Shown here piece after piece: positions 23,796-35,380 of a stretch of DNA of 64,000 bases (its first letter is position 1; each line of letters opens with the position of its first letter). The notes under the pieces were generated by a model, which ran no database searches, had not been told where the DNA came from, and saw nothing but the letters and a program-made list of their open reading frames with translations. The stretch is from Psilocybe azurescens (Eukaryota > Basidiomycota > Agaricomycetes > Agaricales > Agrocybaceae). The position numbers and the translations under genes were made by a program. The stretch spans positions 744,001 through 808,000 of the forward strand of contig JAJIRX010000510.1 of assembly GCA_023853785.1 (NCBI GenBank). Reading direction: 5' to 3'.

Positions 23796-26700
23796 TCAAA
23801 CAACGTCTTCGTGATCATCATCAGACAGAACGGAGTCTTGTCGTTGAAACTCTCGGAACACTTGTTGATATCGCAACGACCACCATCCACGCTCTTGCCT
23901 TTCGTCTCCCAAGAGATCTTCTCCTTTGTCTTGTAGCCTGTCAGGAAATTGGCCTGAGGGACTCCTCGGTATAGGCAACCCAGAGCCGATCAGAGTGGAC
24001 ACCGCGAGAAAGGTATCAAGGGTCTTATCGGAACCGTAGCAAAGTTCGTGCTGAGTACCAAGCCCAAGAAAGGTCAATTTTCGCAGAGTCGTCTTGGAGC
24101 ATTGCCGAAATGCCAAAATCCATGGTTCAAAGACCTCGTCGATGATGCCATCGTCACTTTCGCTATTGTTGCAAACAAGACTGCGTGGAAGAAGAAGATC
24201 AACAGTTCGAAAACAAGTCGTCCTAAAGTCTGTGTTATCGTTGAGATTTTCTGCGTCCAAAGCGAGGGCCTCCAACGATAGAACAGTCCCCTCTACGATA
24301 GGAGGCATCAACAGGGAAAACAAGAAGGCAATGTGAAGAAAGGAGCAATTCAGTACCTGTTTTCAAATTCTGAATACGAGCGATGGACAAAGGCCTGAAT
24401 AAACCAAGGTCTGTGGACAGTACCCAGCGAGGTTTATCGTCATGAGTCTGACCTGGCTGCGCCAAAAGAACAAGATCACTAAAGACAAAAGCATGAACAG
24501 GTACTGTGTGCAAGGAGCCCAGAGCCGAAGTTGGCTGCACGACCTCCTCAGCCTGGGATTGTTCGTTAAGGGGCAGCAACAGCGACTTGGGCCGAGCACG
24601 TTTCCGAAGAGGCAGGCGAGAAAACCAAGATGACTTTACAGGGGTGGAAGTAGCAACAGGTCCCTTTCCAGAGGAAATACCGTCGAATGAAGATGCCGAT
24701 TTCTCAGAGTCTGCCCTTTCAAATACAGAGCTTGACGTACTGATAGCGTCTAGCAGTCTCGATGACCGATCAGCCCTTTTGGATTCAGATGCCCGAAGCT
24801 GATATCCGGGTTTAATAGACGATTCCAAGCCATCCGAGAGTCCCGAGAAGATCAGAGTCAATGGTCCAGAATGCAATAGTCTTCTTTCTCGAGTCGCTAG
24901 CCCATTTGAAAACGATAACCCCTGTATCCGTGATGAGAACAATTTTAGTAGATTATACTCGTCTTCTCTCATTTTAACCTCGGTCATGACTCTGATAACC
25001 ATGTCTGTGGAGCGAGAAAGCGAGAAAGTAGATAAGTAGTCTTGATGGGTTTTGGGGGTGAGATCCAACAGTCGCTGGAAATCAATCTACAGTTAGTGCT
25101 TTGGTCACCGATATAGCAGGAGTGAAAGAACGTACTGCGAACATAGCCTGATAGGCTGCTAACCGATTGACGGGAAGCATCAACAATCTTTCGAACGTCC
25201 ACCCTTCACATTCCGATGCTCGTTGCTGAATGCTGATAAACTGCCCGAAATCGCTCTGAGGATCATCGATCAGCCGCACGATCTCTTCCGATACGTCGGC
25301 CAATCTGACTAGGTATGGCTGGTAAACTTCGACCTTCAGTACGAAACATCGCAGAGACTCAGATACGCGATCCGTTGCAGGTGACATGGTGTCCCGAGCA
25401 GAACAGAGCGAATCATAAACCTGTTCATGCAGATTCACGATATCATCGAACCAATCTAATAGCTTGGCCACATTCGCGGGAACGCCAGAGATCCAGGACC
25501 GACTGTTGTGCACCCTCAAAGGTAGAACGAACGTGGCCATGCAGATGTGGAGATGGCGAATTAGATCTTCTTCAGACTCGAATATTTCCTGGATTACACC
25601 TTCTCGCGTCTTGGGAGGGCATCGCCATCGGCGCGATTTTCGATATGCGACTCAGTGGGTGCACGTTCTTCATATGCAGATGGCGAACTCAAGGTCGGAG
25701 AGATGACGCTCAACCGTGGGGTACTGTCGTAATATGCATCCTAAAACCCTGATTAACTTTATGCATAGCTTGACATTAAATAGAAAAGGCGTTCACCTTC
25801 TGAATTCTTCGCCCAGAGCCTTTCTTGGAGGAGTAATTCAACGCCCTGAAAATATTTTCGGCTTCTTCACTCAAATTTTCACTCTCCTCTTGCCAGAGGG
25901 AAGTGTTGATGGAGGACAAGTTGCTTTCGCCGGAAGATAACTGATGGTCTTGATCTTGTGCATTCATGACTTCGTCCGATTCTGAGGGAGGAATACCAAA
26001 AGCCATACGCTCTCGAGCCGCGGCTGATCGATAATCATCAACTATAGCGGATGCCGGGGTACGCCCATGCCTTTCTTTCTCTTCTTTGTAATGTTCTTGG
26101 CGATAGCAGCGATTCAAATCCGTCAGAGGCGAGCCAATCAGAGGTTTTTGCGGAACAGAGGCTTTCAATACATCCACATTCCGTTGGCGTGGAGTGGTCT
26201 GAGACGAAGTTTGCATAGGGTCGGATGAAGGCTTTGTGAATGAATGTCTGCTCTTGATCAGATCCCGCAAATTTGGCGCAAACCCATACGAGTTACAAGG
26301 AGACGGGGAATCATACCGCCGTCCAGCGGATCGCAGCTTGGAAGGAACGATAGGGACGAAGCCATCGCTCTCTGACTCAGGAGGCACGAAACCTGGGCTT
26401 TGACACCTTTCGTTCGGTTTCTTTCGCCAAACAGAATAGCCCTCTCGTTCCGATTCTGTATCCTCGTCGGTACTTGCGTCATATATCGCTAAAGGCGAAG
26501 AGCGACGTGCCTGAGTGGTCGGTTGTCTGTCCGTGTATCTGGGATCTTCAAAACGTGTCGGTTGCAGTGCCTTCATGTTGTCACCATTGATGCTATCTGG
26601 GCCACTATGCCTTGGGTACGATTCAGGATGGAAATTGCTCAGTTCGTCCGAATAAGAAGAGCCGGCAGATTCAGATGCTGGTAGGGAAAATCGAAGTGAC

Positions 26701-28117
26701 TTCTCTTGTTGTGCAGGACGGACGCTATCCAATTGAGGCTGAGCTTCCTGAGGGTGAGCAAGATCCAATTCGCGACGCTCCGAGGAGGGTTTTCGCATCG
26801 AAAGACCCAGTCCAACTGGATTACGACTTTCCCGCATGCGTAAAATTTTCCCAGCTGTTATGGCATTCCCTGGCTCGTAATTTCTCCTCGGTTCAACATC
26901 GCTTTCACTCGATATGGACATTGGTATCTCCGCATTTGCAACTGTTAATTTCCGCCGGTCGCGCTGTTCGCTGTCATATCGTCGGTCAAGGTCAGAATCT
27001 TCCGGGTTTTGATGTTCCTGAGGGTCGTTATGATAGTGCCTAGTGCGAGGTCGAGGAATATTCGACTGAAATATTCTCTTCGTTGAGAAACTACTTGAAT
27101 GTTGTGCTTCACCTTCGGTTTGCTGGTGGGTTGCTTGTTGAGCAGTATCGAATACTAGGGTTTCAATGGGAGTGGATACTCCAGCAGTTCTTCTAATATC
27201 CTGCCGAACATCAGAAAGATGAAGCAGCATGGCGATCATGGAAGAATCACCTGACGGGTCCCTTCGTTGGATGTTCTACTGCCAACGAAAGGCGACCTTA
27301 ACGTCCCGGAACATTTCCTGGTCAGAAGGCTCTTCATGGTGCGCAACGATGACCCTGTCATTGATGGAGAATTTACGGGCACCACGGAGGGTTTCGGTGA
27401 ATTAGGAATGGGCGATCGCAAAGACGATTTCAACGCAGATTTTGCAGGCGTTTTGGAGCGTATTGACGCAATTCCCATCGTAGGCGTTACTTGATTTGAA
27501 TAGATGTGAGATAAATTTGGTGTGATTGCTCCTTCGTCATGATTCGTAGTGGGATGACCAGATGTGATCTGTGATTTCGACTGTTTAGCTTCACTGCGCA
27601 CTTTCTCTGATGTCATCCTTAGATCTGGCGAGGAACGACAGGATGGATTGGCCTTCCCTCGTGTGGGCAATTCAGTGTTTCCTGCTCCTGTTCTAAATGG
27701 CGAAGGTGCACGGGGTGGAACTCCAGTCATACGGTCTATGGTATCGCGTAAGGATGGTAGAAGTTGAGCTTCAAGGCCTGTAAGTTCCGACCTAGAACTC
27801 TGTCGTTTAATAGATGTTGGCAGTGCATGTTCCACCGTAATAAGTGAGTCCGAGTCTGAAGGTGGATGAATATCCATCTGGTTCCGAACATAGTTTCGTT
27901 TATGGTCGGGTTGTCTGAGTCGCCTTTGCTTTGGGTCGGAAGAATCTTTGGATTCCGTATGAATTACGGGGCTCCGCGAGTTGAAACCGCCGGCTGCCGC
28001 ATAATGTGATGGAGGTAAGAAAGGCCTCTTAGACTGAGAATTCGGACTTGGTGTCAACGGCGGTGGAGCGGGGGAACGCGATTTGTTTCGTAGTGTATTA
28101 GCTCTTGAAATTGGCAT
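23796..28117 (-). CDS. RhoGEF: disordered N-terminus, DH domain and PH-like domain
   Basis: Guanine nucleotide exchange factor for Rho-type GTPases (polarity and cytoskeleton). It starts at 28117 (MPISRANTLRNKSRSPAPPP). The first roughly 750 residues are disordered, rich in Ser, Pro and Arg. The DH domain begins at about 25605 (VIQEIFESEEDLIRHLH) and runs to its signature LMLPVNRLAAYQAM and RLLDLTPKTHQDYL, joined over an intron at 25080-25136. It is followed by a PH-like region with a long insertion (VHAFVFSDLVLLAQPG, RWVLSTDLGLFRPLSI). The last exon follows an intron at about 24295-24355 and ends EDVV. Two frame changes need explanation. One is near 27270-27370, where a GTAAAT...GGCAGTAG intron of about 100 nt would work. 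The other is near 25605, where no canonical intron fits. Otherwise the gene is complete, and the long Ser/Pro-rich region suggests regulation by phosphorylation. Confidence 0.85.
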
Positions 28118-28941
28118 TTCGCATAAATAAGAGAGGGTGCAAAACTAATTGGCTCAACACAAAGCCTGGCGTTGAAATAATTTTGTCTGTATTTCGTTGA
28201 GCAGCTGTTTGGTTTAGAGGTTGTTGCCAACTGAAAGAACACCGGCAGGGCCCACATGCCGGCCGGATACAACCGTGCATGTCGACTGCACTTCGCTTCC
28301 GTCAACGAGCGACTCTGACCTCGAGGTGGCTTGTATTAAACTCTGAAATGACAGTATTAAACTCAAAAACGACAGAGCAGATGATTAAAAATAATGGATG
28401 GACAGATTAATTATGTATTACTTGGGCTTATCACTCAAACCGCCACTGGATGGTATTGGGATGGAATTCTCAATGTACACTAAGGCACCAGCCTAATCAG
28501 CTAGAGAGTAGGGATTGAAGATGCCAAAGACATTCGGGATCAGATCATATCCATTCATATCTCTCACTCTTTCTAAATCTCGCTCGAAGTTTGCTCATAA
28601 TAATGGGGTTGTGATCTAACAAATGACGCAGGACATAGTCGTTTAAACTTTGGTTTAATGGGCAATAATGGAAGGCGATTGGTCGTTGGGCGTTGAGAGG
28701 TTGCATGTAACGGTTCTTCCATTTCATCAGATTTATGGAGCACTTTCAAACGTTACCTCTTTATATCAGCGGGAAGAGATCGATTTAGATGCCAGAGCTA
28801 ATTTGACTGCGTGGCGTTCCATCTCGAAGGACCAGGGTGTTGAGACATAGGTGAAGCTTGTTCAGTGGTGTAGAGCATAGTTGAAATCCAGTATAAAAGC
28901 CACCCATTCGCAGCATTCATCCCCAGTCTTCCATACGGACA
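28118..28941. other. Divergent intergenic region
   Basis: Shared upstream region of the minus-strand RhoGEF and the plus-strand lectin. Apart from the TATA box before the lectin, nothing is recognised. Confidence 0.6.
28892..28899 (+). promoter_or_regulatory. TATA box of lectin gene
   Basis: A perfect TATAAAAG lies 50 bases before the lectin ATG. Strong TATA boxes fit highly inducible or fruiting-body-expressed genes. Confidence 0.65.
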
Positions 28942-29589
28942 ATGGCTTTAAACATCTCCTCAGGATCACGCTACTTCATCATCAACACCCAATCAAAGAC
29001 AGTCATTGATGTCGCTGCAGACTTGAAGGGTATGTGATCAGTAGAAATTGAGCATAGATATATACGCTCATAGTACGTGGCCTTCGTAGTCAACGGTTAT
29101 AAGCGCGTCGGTGGAGACAACCAACAGGTAAGGCACAACTGAAGACCCGTGTCGAGGCTCCAGGCTCACACTAATATTCATCAATGCAGTGGGATATCGT
29201 CTACGTTGAGGGTGGTTGGCACATCAAGAACGTCCAATATAGTAAATATCTGAGCCTTGAAAACAATCCCAAGGACGGCAGCGTTGTCAAAGTCTCTGAT
29301 GAGCCGCACATCTGGCACTTGTGGCCCGACACCGAGCAAGTCACTGCTGGCAGGTGCGACATAAGCTTGAGCAGACTACAGTCAGGACCGTTAACATAGT
29401 CGTAGAATCTGTGTCCCCAGCACAGCTCTCAACGTCGATCTCGACAAAGGCAGCCCCGAGCCCGGAACCTCCATCAGCGTCTGGGGACGCCACGGAGGAG
29501 GGAACCAAGTTTGGCACTTCGAGAAAGGTAAATTTGATCACTATAATTTTTCGATATTTTGACTCACCATTTCATTTTTTTAAGTTTAA
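28942..29589 (+). CDS. Ricin-B-type beta-trefoil lectin
   Basis: Small cytosolic fungal lectin of the ricin-B/CCL2-like group, whose known members bind glycans and act in defence against nematodes, insects or other fungi. About 150 residues. Trefoil repeat landmarks are SGSRYFIINTQSKTVIDV, GGDNQQW (joined over an intron at 29129-29188), ALNVDLDKGSPEPGTSI and GGGNQVWHFEKV at the C-terminus, the usual family ending. The third intron (29354-29398, GTGCGA to ACATAG) and the fourth (29527-29584) keep the frame. The first intron (29027-29071, GTATGT to TCATAG) does not: DLKG must continue as YVAFVVNGYKRV, which is one base out of phase. The gene is thus either slightly broken or spliced unusually. 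No signal peptide, as expected for this lectin group. Confidence 0.78.
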
Positions 29590-30235
29590 GAATGCTGAGC
29601 AGGACCACCTGGCAGCATGTAGCGACGGCCACACATTGCTCCTGTTCGTAACTACACCCCAACGATGTCAAAGACAATTTAGACAGTGTTGGGACGACGT
29701 ATTAGTTATTTTCTGCTGCATGCATTCCACTACAGATTTAGCGATCTTTAAATAGTATTACTTCGAAAAAATTTACCATATCTCAGTGCTTGCCATGAAT
29801 TTGCATTTGACGTGAAGTACTGTAGGCAAGATGAAACATTGGGTCTGGAAAGTGGCAATTCGTACTCCGGTTGAAGCTGGAAGCGCCGATTCAAATTCTG
29901 TGTTTGTTTCAGGAGGTGCTGCAAACTCGGGTTTAACGGCCGAACACGCTGAACGTGCACAAGCGCCGCCTACTTTTGTTCTTAACGACAACATCGTTCA
30001 AACTTCAATAGCATTGGCAGTTCTTGTCTGCGTATACTCTGCATATGTTATCTTCCAAAACTCATTCTGCGAACCTTTCATCTTCTATTAAAAATTGTAA
30101 GTGAATGGACGTCCGTACTTCCTTTTTGCGGCTAAAAGGCTAAACCCTTTGTTCAACCTGATAAATATAAATTCAATAGACCCAGTATCTTATAACAATG
30201 CCCAGGATAAAGAAGACCGTAGTGGTCTGGTTTCT
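29590..30235. other. Intergenic
   Basis: Lectin 3' UTR and the upstream region of the next F-box gene. The short open frame at 29831-30091 shows no domain. Confidence 0.5.
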
Positions 30236-31354
30236 ATGCCTCTAGACGTACTCGAAATCATATACAACTATATTCTTGGGCCCCCACCAGAGTCCCCAAA
30301 CGTTGGCAGTCGGAGTGGTCCAGGTCGTGTTTGCTCCTTTACCGGATCTTACATCACTCCGATGACCCTCTGCCATATCAATTCATATCTACGCCGTGCT
30401 GCGCTCGCAATCTCATTACTTTGGTCAAATATCTACATCTACAACATCGGTATCAAACAGCTCGATTTGGTACAATTCTGGCTAAACAACGCGTCGTCAC
30501 GGCCACTTCACATATCTATCGCCATCTATGGACACACTGCACCAGTAATCCGACAACTGGTTCTCAGAAAGCTGACAGACATGCTCTTCAAGCTATCCAA
30601 TCGATGGAAATCACTGTCCCTCCGGGTTGGCCCCTTTGCTTCGGGGACTTTTTTTCTCTGGACTACGTGCCGAACAGCTACCAAATCTGGACACTGTCTT
30701 TCTTCACCTTGAACGCTGGAATACTGGCGATCGAAATGAACTCTTCTATGCATTGGCAGGTGCTACTTCTCTGCAGCATATAGAATGGTCTCCCACCACG
30801 TTTGGCTCATATCTCCCAGCCCATACCCCATGGTCCCGGTTCAAAAGTCTCGCACTTGAAGGTCCGCTCAGCTTGGAAACAGTTCGCCTAATTCTCGAAC
30901 GAGCGCAGGCTTTGCATACACTTCGCCTGGGTAAATTGGATGAATACCAGGAGCTCGAATCGACTCCCTCTATAAGCGTACATTCCCAGTCATTGACTAT
31001 CACTTCACCATCTGTCATATCTGGCCTTCTTCCTTCCTTAAAATTCCCGGTGCTGTCCGAGCTTCATATTGACATCAATCGATACATGTACGACGGGGAA
31101 TGGAGAGTTTTAACCCATCTAACTGCAGACCATTATCAACTACCGCCCATCTCTAAATTCACTTTTAGCGGGCCTTTGGGAGATCCAATACTCGCCAGCA
31201 CTAGAATCATGTCGATGCTTACTCTCCCAAGGATGACGCAGCTCGTGCATCTTGTTCTTCACATGAGTATACACAAAGACGTTATAACCTTCCTAACGCA
31301 CTGGCCGACAGGGAACAATGGAGCGGGGATTTTTCACCTACCATGTCTAGACAC

Positions 31355-31367
31355 ATTATCTCTCAAT
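31355..31367. repeat. Target-site duplication, 5' copy
   Basis: ATTATCTCTCAAT, identical to 32393-32405. It lies in the coding frame of the F-box gene. Confidence 0.93.
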
Positions 31368-32392
31368 ACGACACAGCGGATGACGAAGCTCGACGGGCAG
31401 CAAAAGGAGAGCAACTCTCACCTAGGAACCTATTGCCGCACTACCTGCGAAACGGCCCCCTACCAAGAAGCGCAAAACATATCAAAGAAAAAATGCAAAT
31501 ATCAATCGACGACGAGGTAACACGCCGATGGAACGAATCCCACCGAAAACAATCATTCGCGAGCATCGACACCGATCACACATTCACTAACTTCCGCAAG
31601 ATACAGAACACAATGCCACGAGTACAAGCAAGCCTCTACATGCAGATAAGAACAGGACATGTCCCGCTGAACACATACCTACACCGATTTGGCAAATCTG
31701 ACACTAGCAGATGCGCAAAATGCGGCACGGCAGGACGTGGAATAATAGAGGAGACACTCAAACACTACCTCTTCGAGTGCCCATCATACACATGGGAACG
31801 TGCAGAAATGGACCATGCACTAGGACGAAACGCACGAAGCCTACGAACCATCCTATGTGGCAAAGAACATATGAAAATCCTGATGAAATACATAGCAACG
31901 ACGAAGAGATTTAGGACTACACAAGGTGAAGTACAAAACCTACTTATCGAAGCAGACTAAAACAGGAAAAACACACAGACAGCATAACCCATACACATCC
32001 TACACCGACCACACAAAACCCTCAACTCACAGGGTCCCGGAACTCCCATCCGTCCTACACACCTCCCGAAAATGAGCAAAACATACACTGCGCCCAGACC
32101 GACGTCAGGGCGCTCAGCGGAAAGAACACAAATCAGCCGAAACTTCAAGGAAGAACCTCAACTGAGGTGGCCCACCCGACAAGAAAAGGACGCCCAGAAA
32201 CAACGTTTCCGTGTTGGGCCGTATGGGGAGGGGATCGCTGTAGCAAACTACAGGCGTACCTCAGCGGTGCACATGGGGTCCTCGGGACAGGAAAAGGACA
32301 TAGGGTCCTGCCATTATCAATTGTACTTAGTTAGGTCTGCATAGGGCTACGCCCCAATAGACATAAATCGACAAGAAAAAAAAAAAAAAAAA
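31368..32392 (+). mobile_element. 5'-truncated LINE (non-LTR retrotransposon) insertion
   Basis: About 1025 bases in plus orientation, with a perfect 13-bp target-site duplication and an A-tail of about 18 at 32375-32392. The remaining coding part (to the TAA at 31958-31960) is the end of ORF2: a likely RNase H remnant (DEARRAAKGEQ), then the C-terminal region with a Cys/His zinc-knuckle-like cluster (CAKCG, 13 residues, HYLFEC) typical of fungal LINEs whose ORF2 extends past RNase H. The reverse transcriptase and endonuclease parts are missing, so it cannot move by itself. The 3' UTR (31961-32370) ends CCCCAATAGACATAAATCG. Perfect duplications and a clean A-tail argue for a recent insertion. 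Confidence 0.92.
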
Positions 32393-32405
32393 ATTATCTC
32401 TCAAT
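32393..32405. repeat. Target-site duplication, 3' copy
   Basis: ATTATCTCTCAAT directly after the A-tail, identical to 31355-31367. The F-box frame resumes here. Confidence 0.93.
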
Positions 32406-32746
32406 CGTTGCTCAGTCAGGTCGGAGGGGATTATAGGTGCCATGGTTTTGTCACGTTTTACCCTACACTCTCCATCTCGAGGACTGCTCAAACATGTAGA
32501 TGTTACTGTGGAGAATAAGGGTTCCTTCGAACAAGACCAAAATGCCTTCAGGGTGCTTAGGGAGGTAGGAATTTCTGCCCATTTGTTTTTTTGGTAGCGA
32601 GCGTCAGGTGAGCAACTTTTTATTGCGTAGGGATCTCAGCTAATTTGCTTTATAAGAATGTTATCATTGTGATACGTGAATTGCGGGCTCTCTAAGAATT
32701 TTAAAAAATGCAAGGGTATCGTCGATAGGCCTTGTGCATGGAGTCA

Positions 32747-33126
32747 TCAAGTTAAATACAGTTGACACTTGGTAAATCCCCCGACGTAGTAAGACTGGGA
32801 AGAAGGAGTCGGAGGAATGTTATCACGTCTGCTTTCGGTGCTCCTCTTCTTGGGAATATGGTTTTCGACATTCGTGATGGAGGTATCCTCAAATCTCGTG
32901 GAAGCCATTGGTGTAGCATCGATGTCCGCTTCCGCAGGAAGCGGCTCCTGTGTCACTGCTGAAGCAGGACGTTAGTAATACATCGAAAGCAATGAAGAAC
33001 ATATATTGCTCACCGCGAAGATCTCACACTTTCAGGGTAGTGTTTCGCTTTGGAGGTGGATACAGACTTCCTATCCAGCGGTGATGCGCCAAACGGGACG
33101 TTAGAGGTGCTCGAAGTATCAAACAT
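32747..33126 (-). CDS. Possible small two-exon gene, unrecognised
   Basis: A start at 33126 (MFDTSSTSNVPFGASPLDRK) leads to a very good intron at about 32958-33013: donor GTGAGC, branch TACTAAC, acceptor TTCAG. The second exon has a long open frame (VTQEPLPAEADIDATPMAST... to CQLYLT), but it is one base out of phase with exon 1. The in-phase alternative stops after about 22 residues. The peptide is hydrophilic and Ser/Thr-rich, with no domain. It may be a decayed or misassembled gene; the strong intron is the main support. Confidence 0.3.
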
Positions 33127-33907
33127 TATGTTGTCGCATGAGTGGGACAGCAGAAACATGACTTTGCAGTACTGAGTATTTCAAAGTGGCGCAGAACAGA
33201 AATGGACTGAGGAATAGATTGAGGTTCTTATGAAAGGACGATACTAGATGGCAGCTGGCTAAAGTAGCAGATACCAAAGAGTGCCACCCCGCCCAATTAA
33301 GCCAAGTAGAGGTCTCCATTGTTTGACAAAACTTGAAAGAGGGCACTCAGCCTCGTGTCAACCTGCGGCGGCACAAACGCTCACAAATGCTGTTCATTAT
33401 ACAGCATGTGATGGCAGCTGTTCAGTGGACAACCAAACATATCAAACCTGCCTTTGAGGCCATGTATCGCGTGTATGAACCCGTGACTGTGTCTTCTAGG
33501 AATAGGTTACTTTAAGAGTTGAGTGAAATAAGGTATCAGCCGAGACGTCTGTAGTACAAGCGCACTCAAGGCTTCGATCCTGCTTTTGCGTTCCTTGTTG
33601 ATGTACCTCTGGTCAATCGAGATCGAGATTCACACAAATGAAAATCAAAGCAAAGTTGATATTGTCCCTTCGCATACGAGCTCAGTATGGACTGTCCGAC
33701 CATTGTCATGCTGCGTGATGGCGTTGGTAGAATTTGCATTGAAACCTTGAGGCTTAAAATGGCGACATATATCAAGCTAGGATGGCGAGTCTGTCTGTGC
33801 ATAGAAACACCGTAGGCAACAAAAATCATTAACCAGAAAGGATTGAGCAGTGCTGGTAGAATAAAATAGAACGCACCTTGCGAGATTGTGAGACTTCGCC
33901 CTCAGAC
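33127..33907. other. Intergenic
   Basis: No gene recognised in about 780 bases. The short minus-strand frames show no family resemblance. Confidence 0.45.
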
Positions 33908-34069
33908 TCAGAGCCGACCAATGCCATCACGAGCTTCGACACCCGTCCGGCGGGCATTCTCGCTGAATGGTCCAGTAACCCCTCCATTAGGGCTGTGGCT
34001 GACGGCAGCAACGACGGTGAATATGGCACACGCCAGAGCGACTAAGAAAGCAAACGAAGGAGATTGCAT
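33908..34069 (-). CDS. Possible small secreted protein
   Basis: A 53-residue frame starts MQSPSFAFLVALACAIFTVV, a good signal peptide with a likely cleavage after AAVSH, and is followed by a short Gly/Ser/Arg-rich mature part ending DGIGRL. A TATATAAAA element on the minus strand lies about 75 bases upstream. There are no cysteines and no known family. It could be a small secreted protein, or the first exon of a longer one, since a donor-like site lies near 33878. Confidence 0.35.
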   Translation of the reverse strand: MQSPSFAFLVALACAIFTVVAAVSHSPNGGVTGPFSENARRTGVEARDGIGRL

Positions 34070-34140
34070 TTTTGGATTTTTGGTAGACGGGATGGAAAGG
34101 TATGTGAGTGCTTTTTTCAGCAAAGGAACCTCCAGCCTCA

Positions 34141-34150
34141 TTTTATATAT
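34141..34150 (-). promoter_or_regulatory. TATA-like element
   Basis: ATATATAAAA on the minus strand, about 75 bases upstream of the ATG at 34069. It supports transcription of the small secreted protein frame. Confidence 0.35.
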
Positions 34151-34486
34151 GTACACATTATTTAGTCTGATTCCGAAGGCGGGATGCCAGCATCTTGCAT
34201 CAGATTCTTCAGTTCGCGCATCGCGGGCATCAGGCTAGTGTAACATCGTCAAGTTTGTCGCGTCGTTTAGCGTTTTGCTTGGGTATGGTCGGGGCAGGTC
34301 GGTTCGGGCTCGAGGGGTCGTATGACGAATATTCTGATATATAATGATAAGAAGTAGCTGACTGCAATTGAAATCTATGGCTCTTACGATCTTTCTTGTA
34401 TCGCATGTAGAATTCGTCAGATTGATGTTAACGAGGTAAGCGAAAACTGACTCGCGATGGGTATGATCATTGGATATTCCAGATAC
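34151..34486. other. Intergenic
   Basis: Nothing recognised between the small secreted frame and the 3' end of the F-box gene. Confidence 0.5.
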
Positions 34487-35380
34487 CTACGCTACAGTGT
34501 CAAATGGATGAGTCCATCTCACAGACTCTAGCCAGTTCAATGCAACAGGTTCATTCCGTCGTTTCCAAGCCGTTGCAGCGAGCTCTGACACGTCCGGGTG
34601 TATAGGAGGGGTGAGAATGGGTAAGTTCCTATCGATATCATCAGGCCGATCGATTATGAGGCGCTCTTCTGCAACATGTTCGATGTCATCCCAGAGTCGT
34701 CTGAGGTAGGCAATCCATGAAGTTGAGAGTTTGTCGTAAGAATGGCATAAATTGTTCAAATCCAAAGAACCTTCCAATAACGTCCTGTACGATCCCATAC
34801 CATAATGGAATATCTTTCCGTTCATACTCTTCCGCTCGTCCACTATAAGCCATGTCAAGGCTTCCGGCCCACTCCATATCACAATGCCGGGGATGTGTTC
34901 GACAACTCGGTTGTGATAATCGATATAGACCATCACGGAAACTTGAGGGTAACTCAACCAATTCGTCCCCACCATTACGTTCATGCCATCCGTGGATTCT
35001 CCGGTGTATTTTCTTCGGGGTAGGCCTGGCCACAGTCCCGCAATAACAGCCTTCTCCGGCCACTCGAGTACCCAAAGTCGAAAATCTTCTGGGAGAGATG
35101 GATATTGTCGCAGCAGTTTCGCTATGTAAGCCTCCCTGTCGAAAGGTTTAAGGCTCGTCTTGACCCAGTCCCTCGTATTATAGAAGGTGGGTGAAAGCAG
35201 TAGAGTATCGTAGAAGTCGAGCATCAACCTCCGAATATCTCCCATTTCGGCGAAGGGTACAAGGGTTCGCCATCGCTGATTGATGCAGCGTGCTGCGATG
35301 AGGCCTTGAAGGTCGAGATTTGCAAATATGCGAAGAATGAGTTCGTTGGGCAGCTCCGCAACCTTATCAGTGCCTTGCAT
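34487..35380 (-). CDS. F-box protein, intact
   Basis: Single-exon gene of 297 residues, predicted SCF substrate receptor. The F-box is at residues 7-45 (VAELPNELILRIFANLDLQG, then ARCINQRWRTLV). The rest is globular and Trp-rich (WPEKAVIAGLWPG, VGTNWLSYPQ, IVIWSGPEALTWLIVDE), without the Leu-rich repeats of the other F-box genes here. It resembles an SMI1/KNR4-like or fungus-specific substrate domain, but I cannot assign it. It starts at MQGTDKVAELPN, close to the F-box as is usual. The frame is open and undamaged. Confidence 0.8.
   Translation of the reverse strand: MQGTDKVAELPNELILRIFANLDLQGLIAARCINQRWRTLVPFAEMGDIRRLMLDFYDTLLLSPTFYNTRDWVKTSLKPFDREAYIAKLLRQYPSLPEDFRLWVLEWPEKAVIAGLWPGLPRRKYTGESTDGMNVMVGTNWLSYPQVSVMVYIDYHNRVVEHIPGIVIWSGPEALTWLIVDERKSMNGKIFHYGMGSYRTLLEGSLDLNNLCHSYDKLSTSWIAYLRRLWDDIEHVAEERLIIDRPDDIDRNLPILTPPIHPDVSELAATAWKRRNEPVALNWLESVRWTHPFDTVA

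Larger units (their letters stand above)
30236..32597 (+). pseudogene. F-box gene interrupted by a LINE
   Basis: F-box/LRR-like protein. The likely start is the ATG at 30236 (MPLDVLEIIYNYILGP), in a frame that is open from 30101. The F-box is followed by SYLRRAALAISLLWSNIYIY and Leu-rich segments (LPNLDTVFLHLERW, LSELHIDI, MTQLVHLVLHM). A one-base change in the T7 run at 30648-30654 shifts the frame once. At 31367, after LDTLSLN, a 5'-truncated LINE is inserted. Beyond it, from 32406, the same frame continues for 63 codons (RCSVRSEGIIGAM... to the stop at 32595-32597). Without the insertion the C-terminal part would therefore be intact. The insertion replaces the last 63 residues with LINE-derived sequence. 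Whether a shortened protein is still made is unknown. Confidence 0.85.

Noticed and set aside
27230..27380. Two separate genes at 25.8-27.2 and 27.2-28.1 kb
   Set aside because: Both are Ser/Pro-rich and run into the same RhoGEF; a GTAAAT...GCAGTAG intron of about 100 nt or a one-base indel joins them better than an extra promoter.
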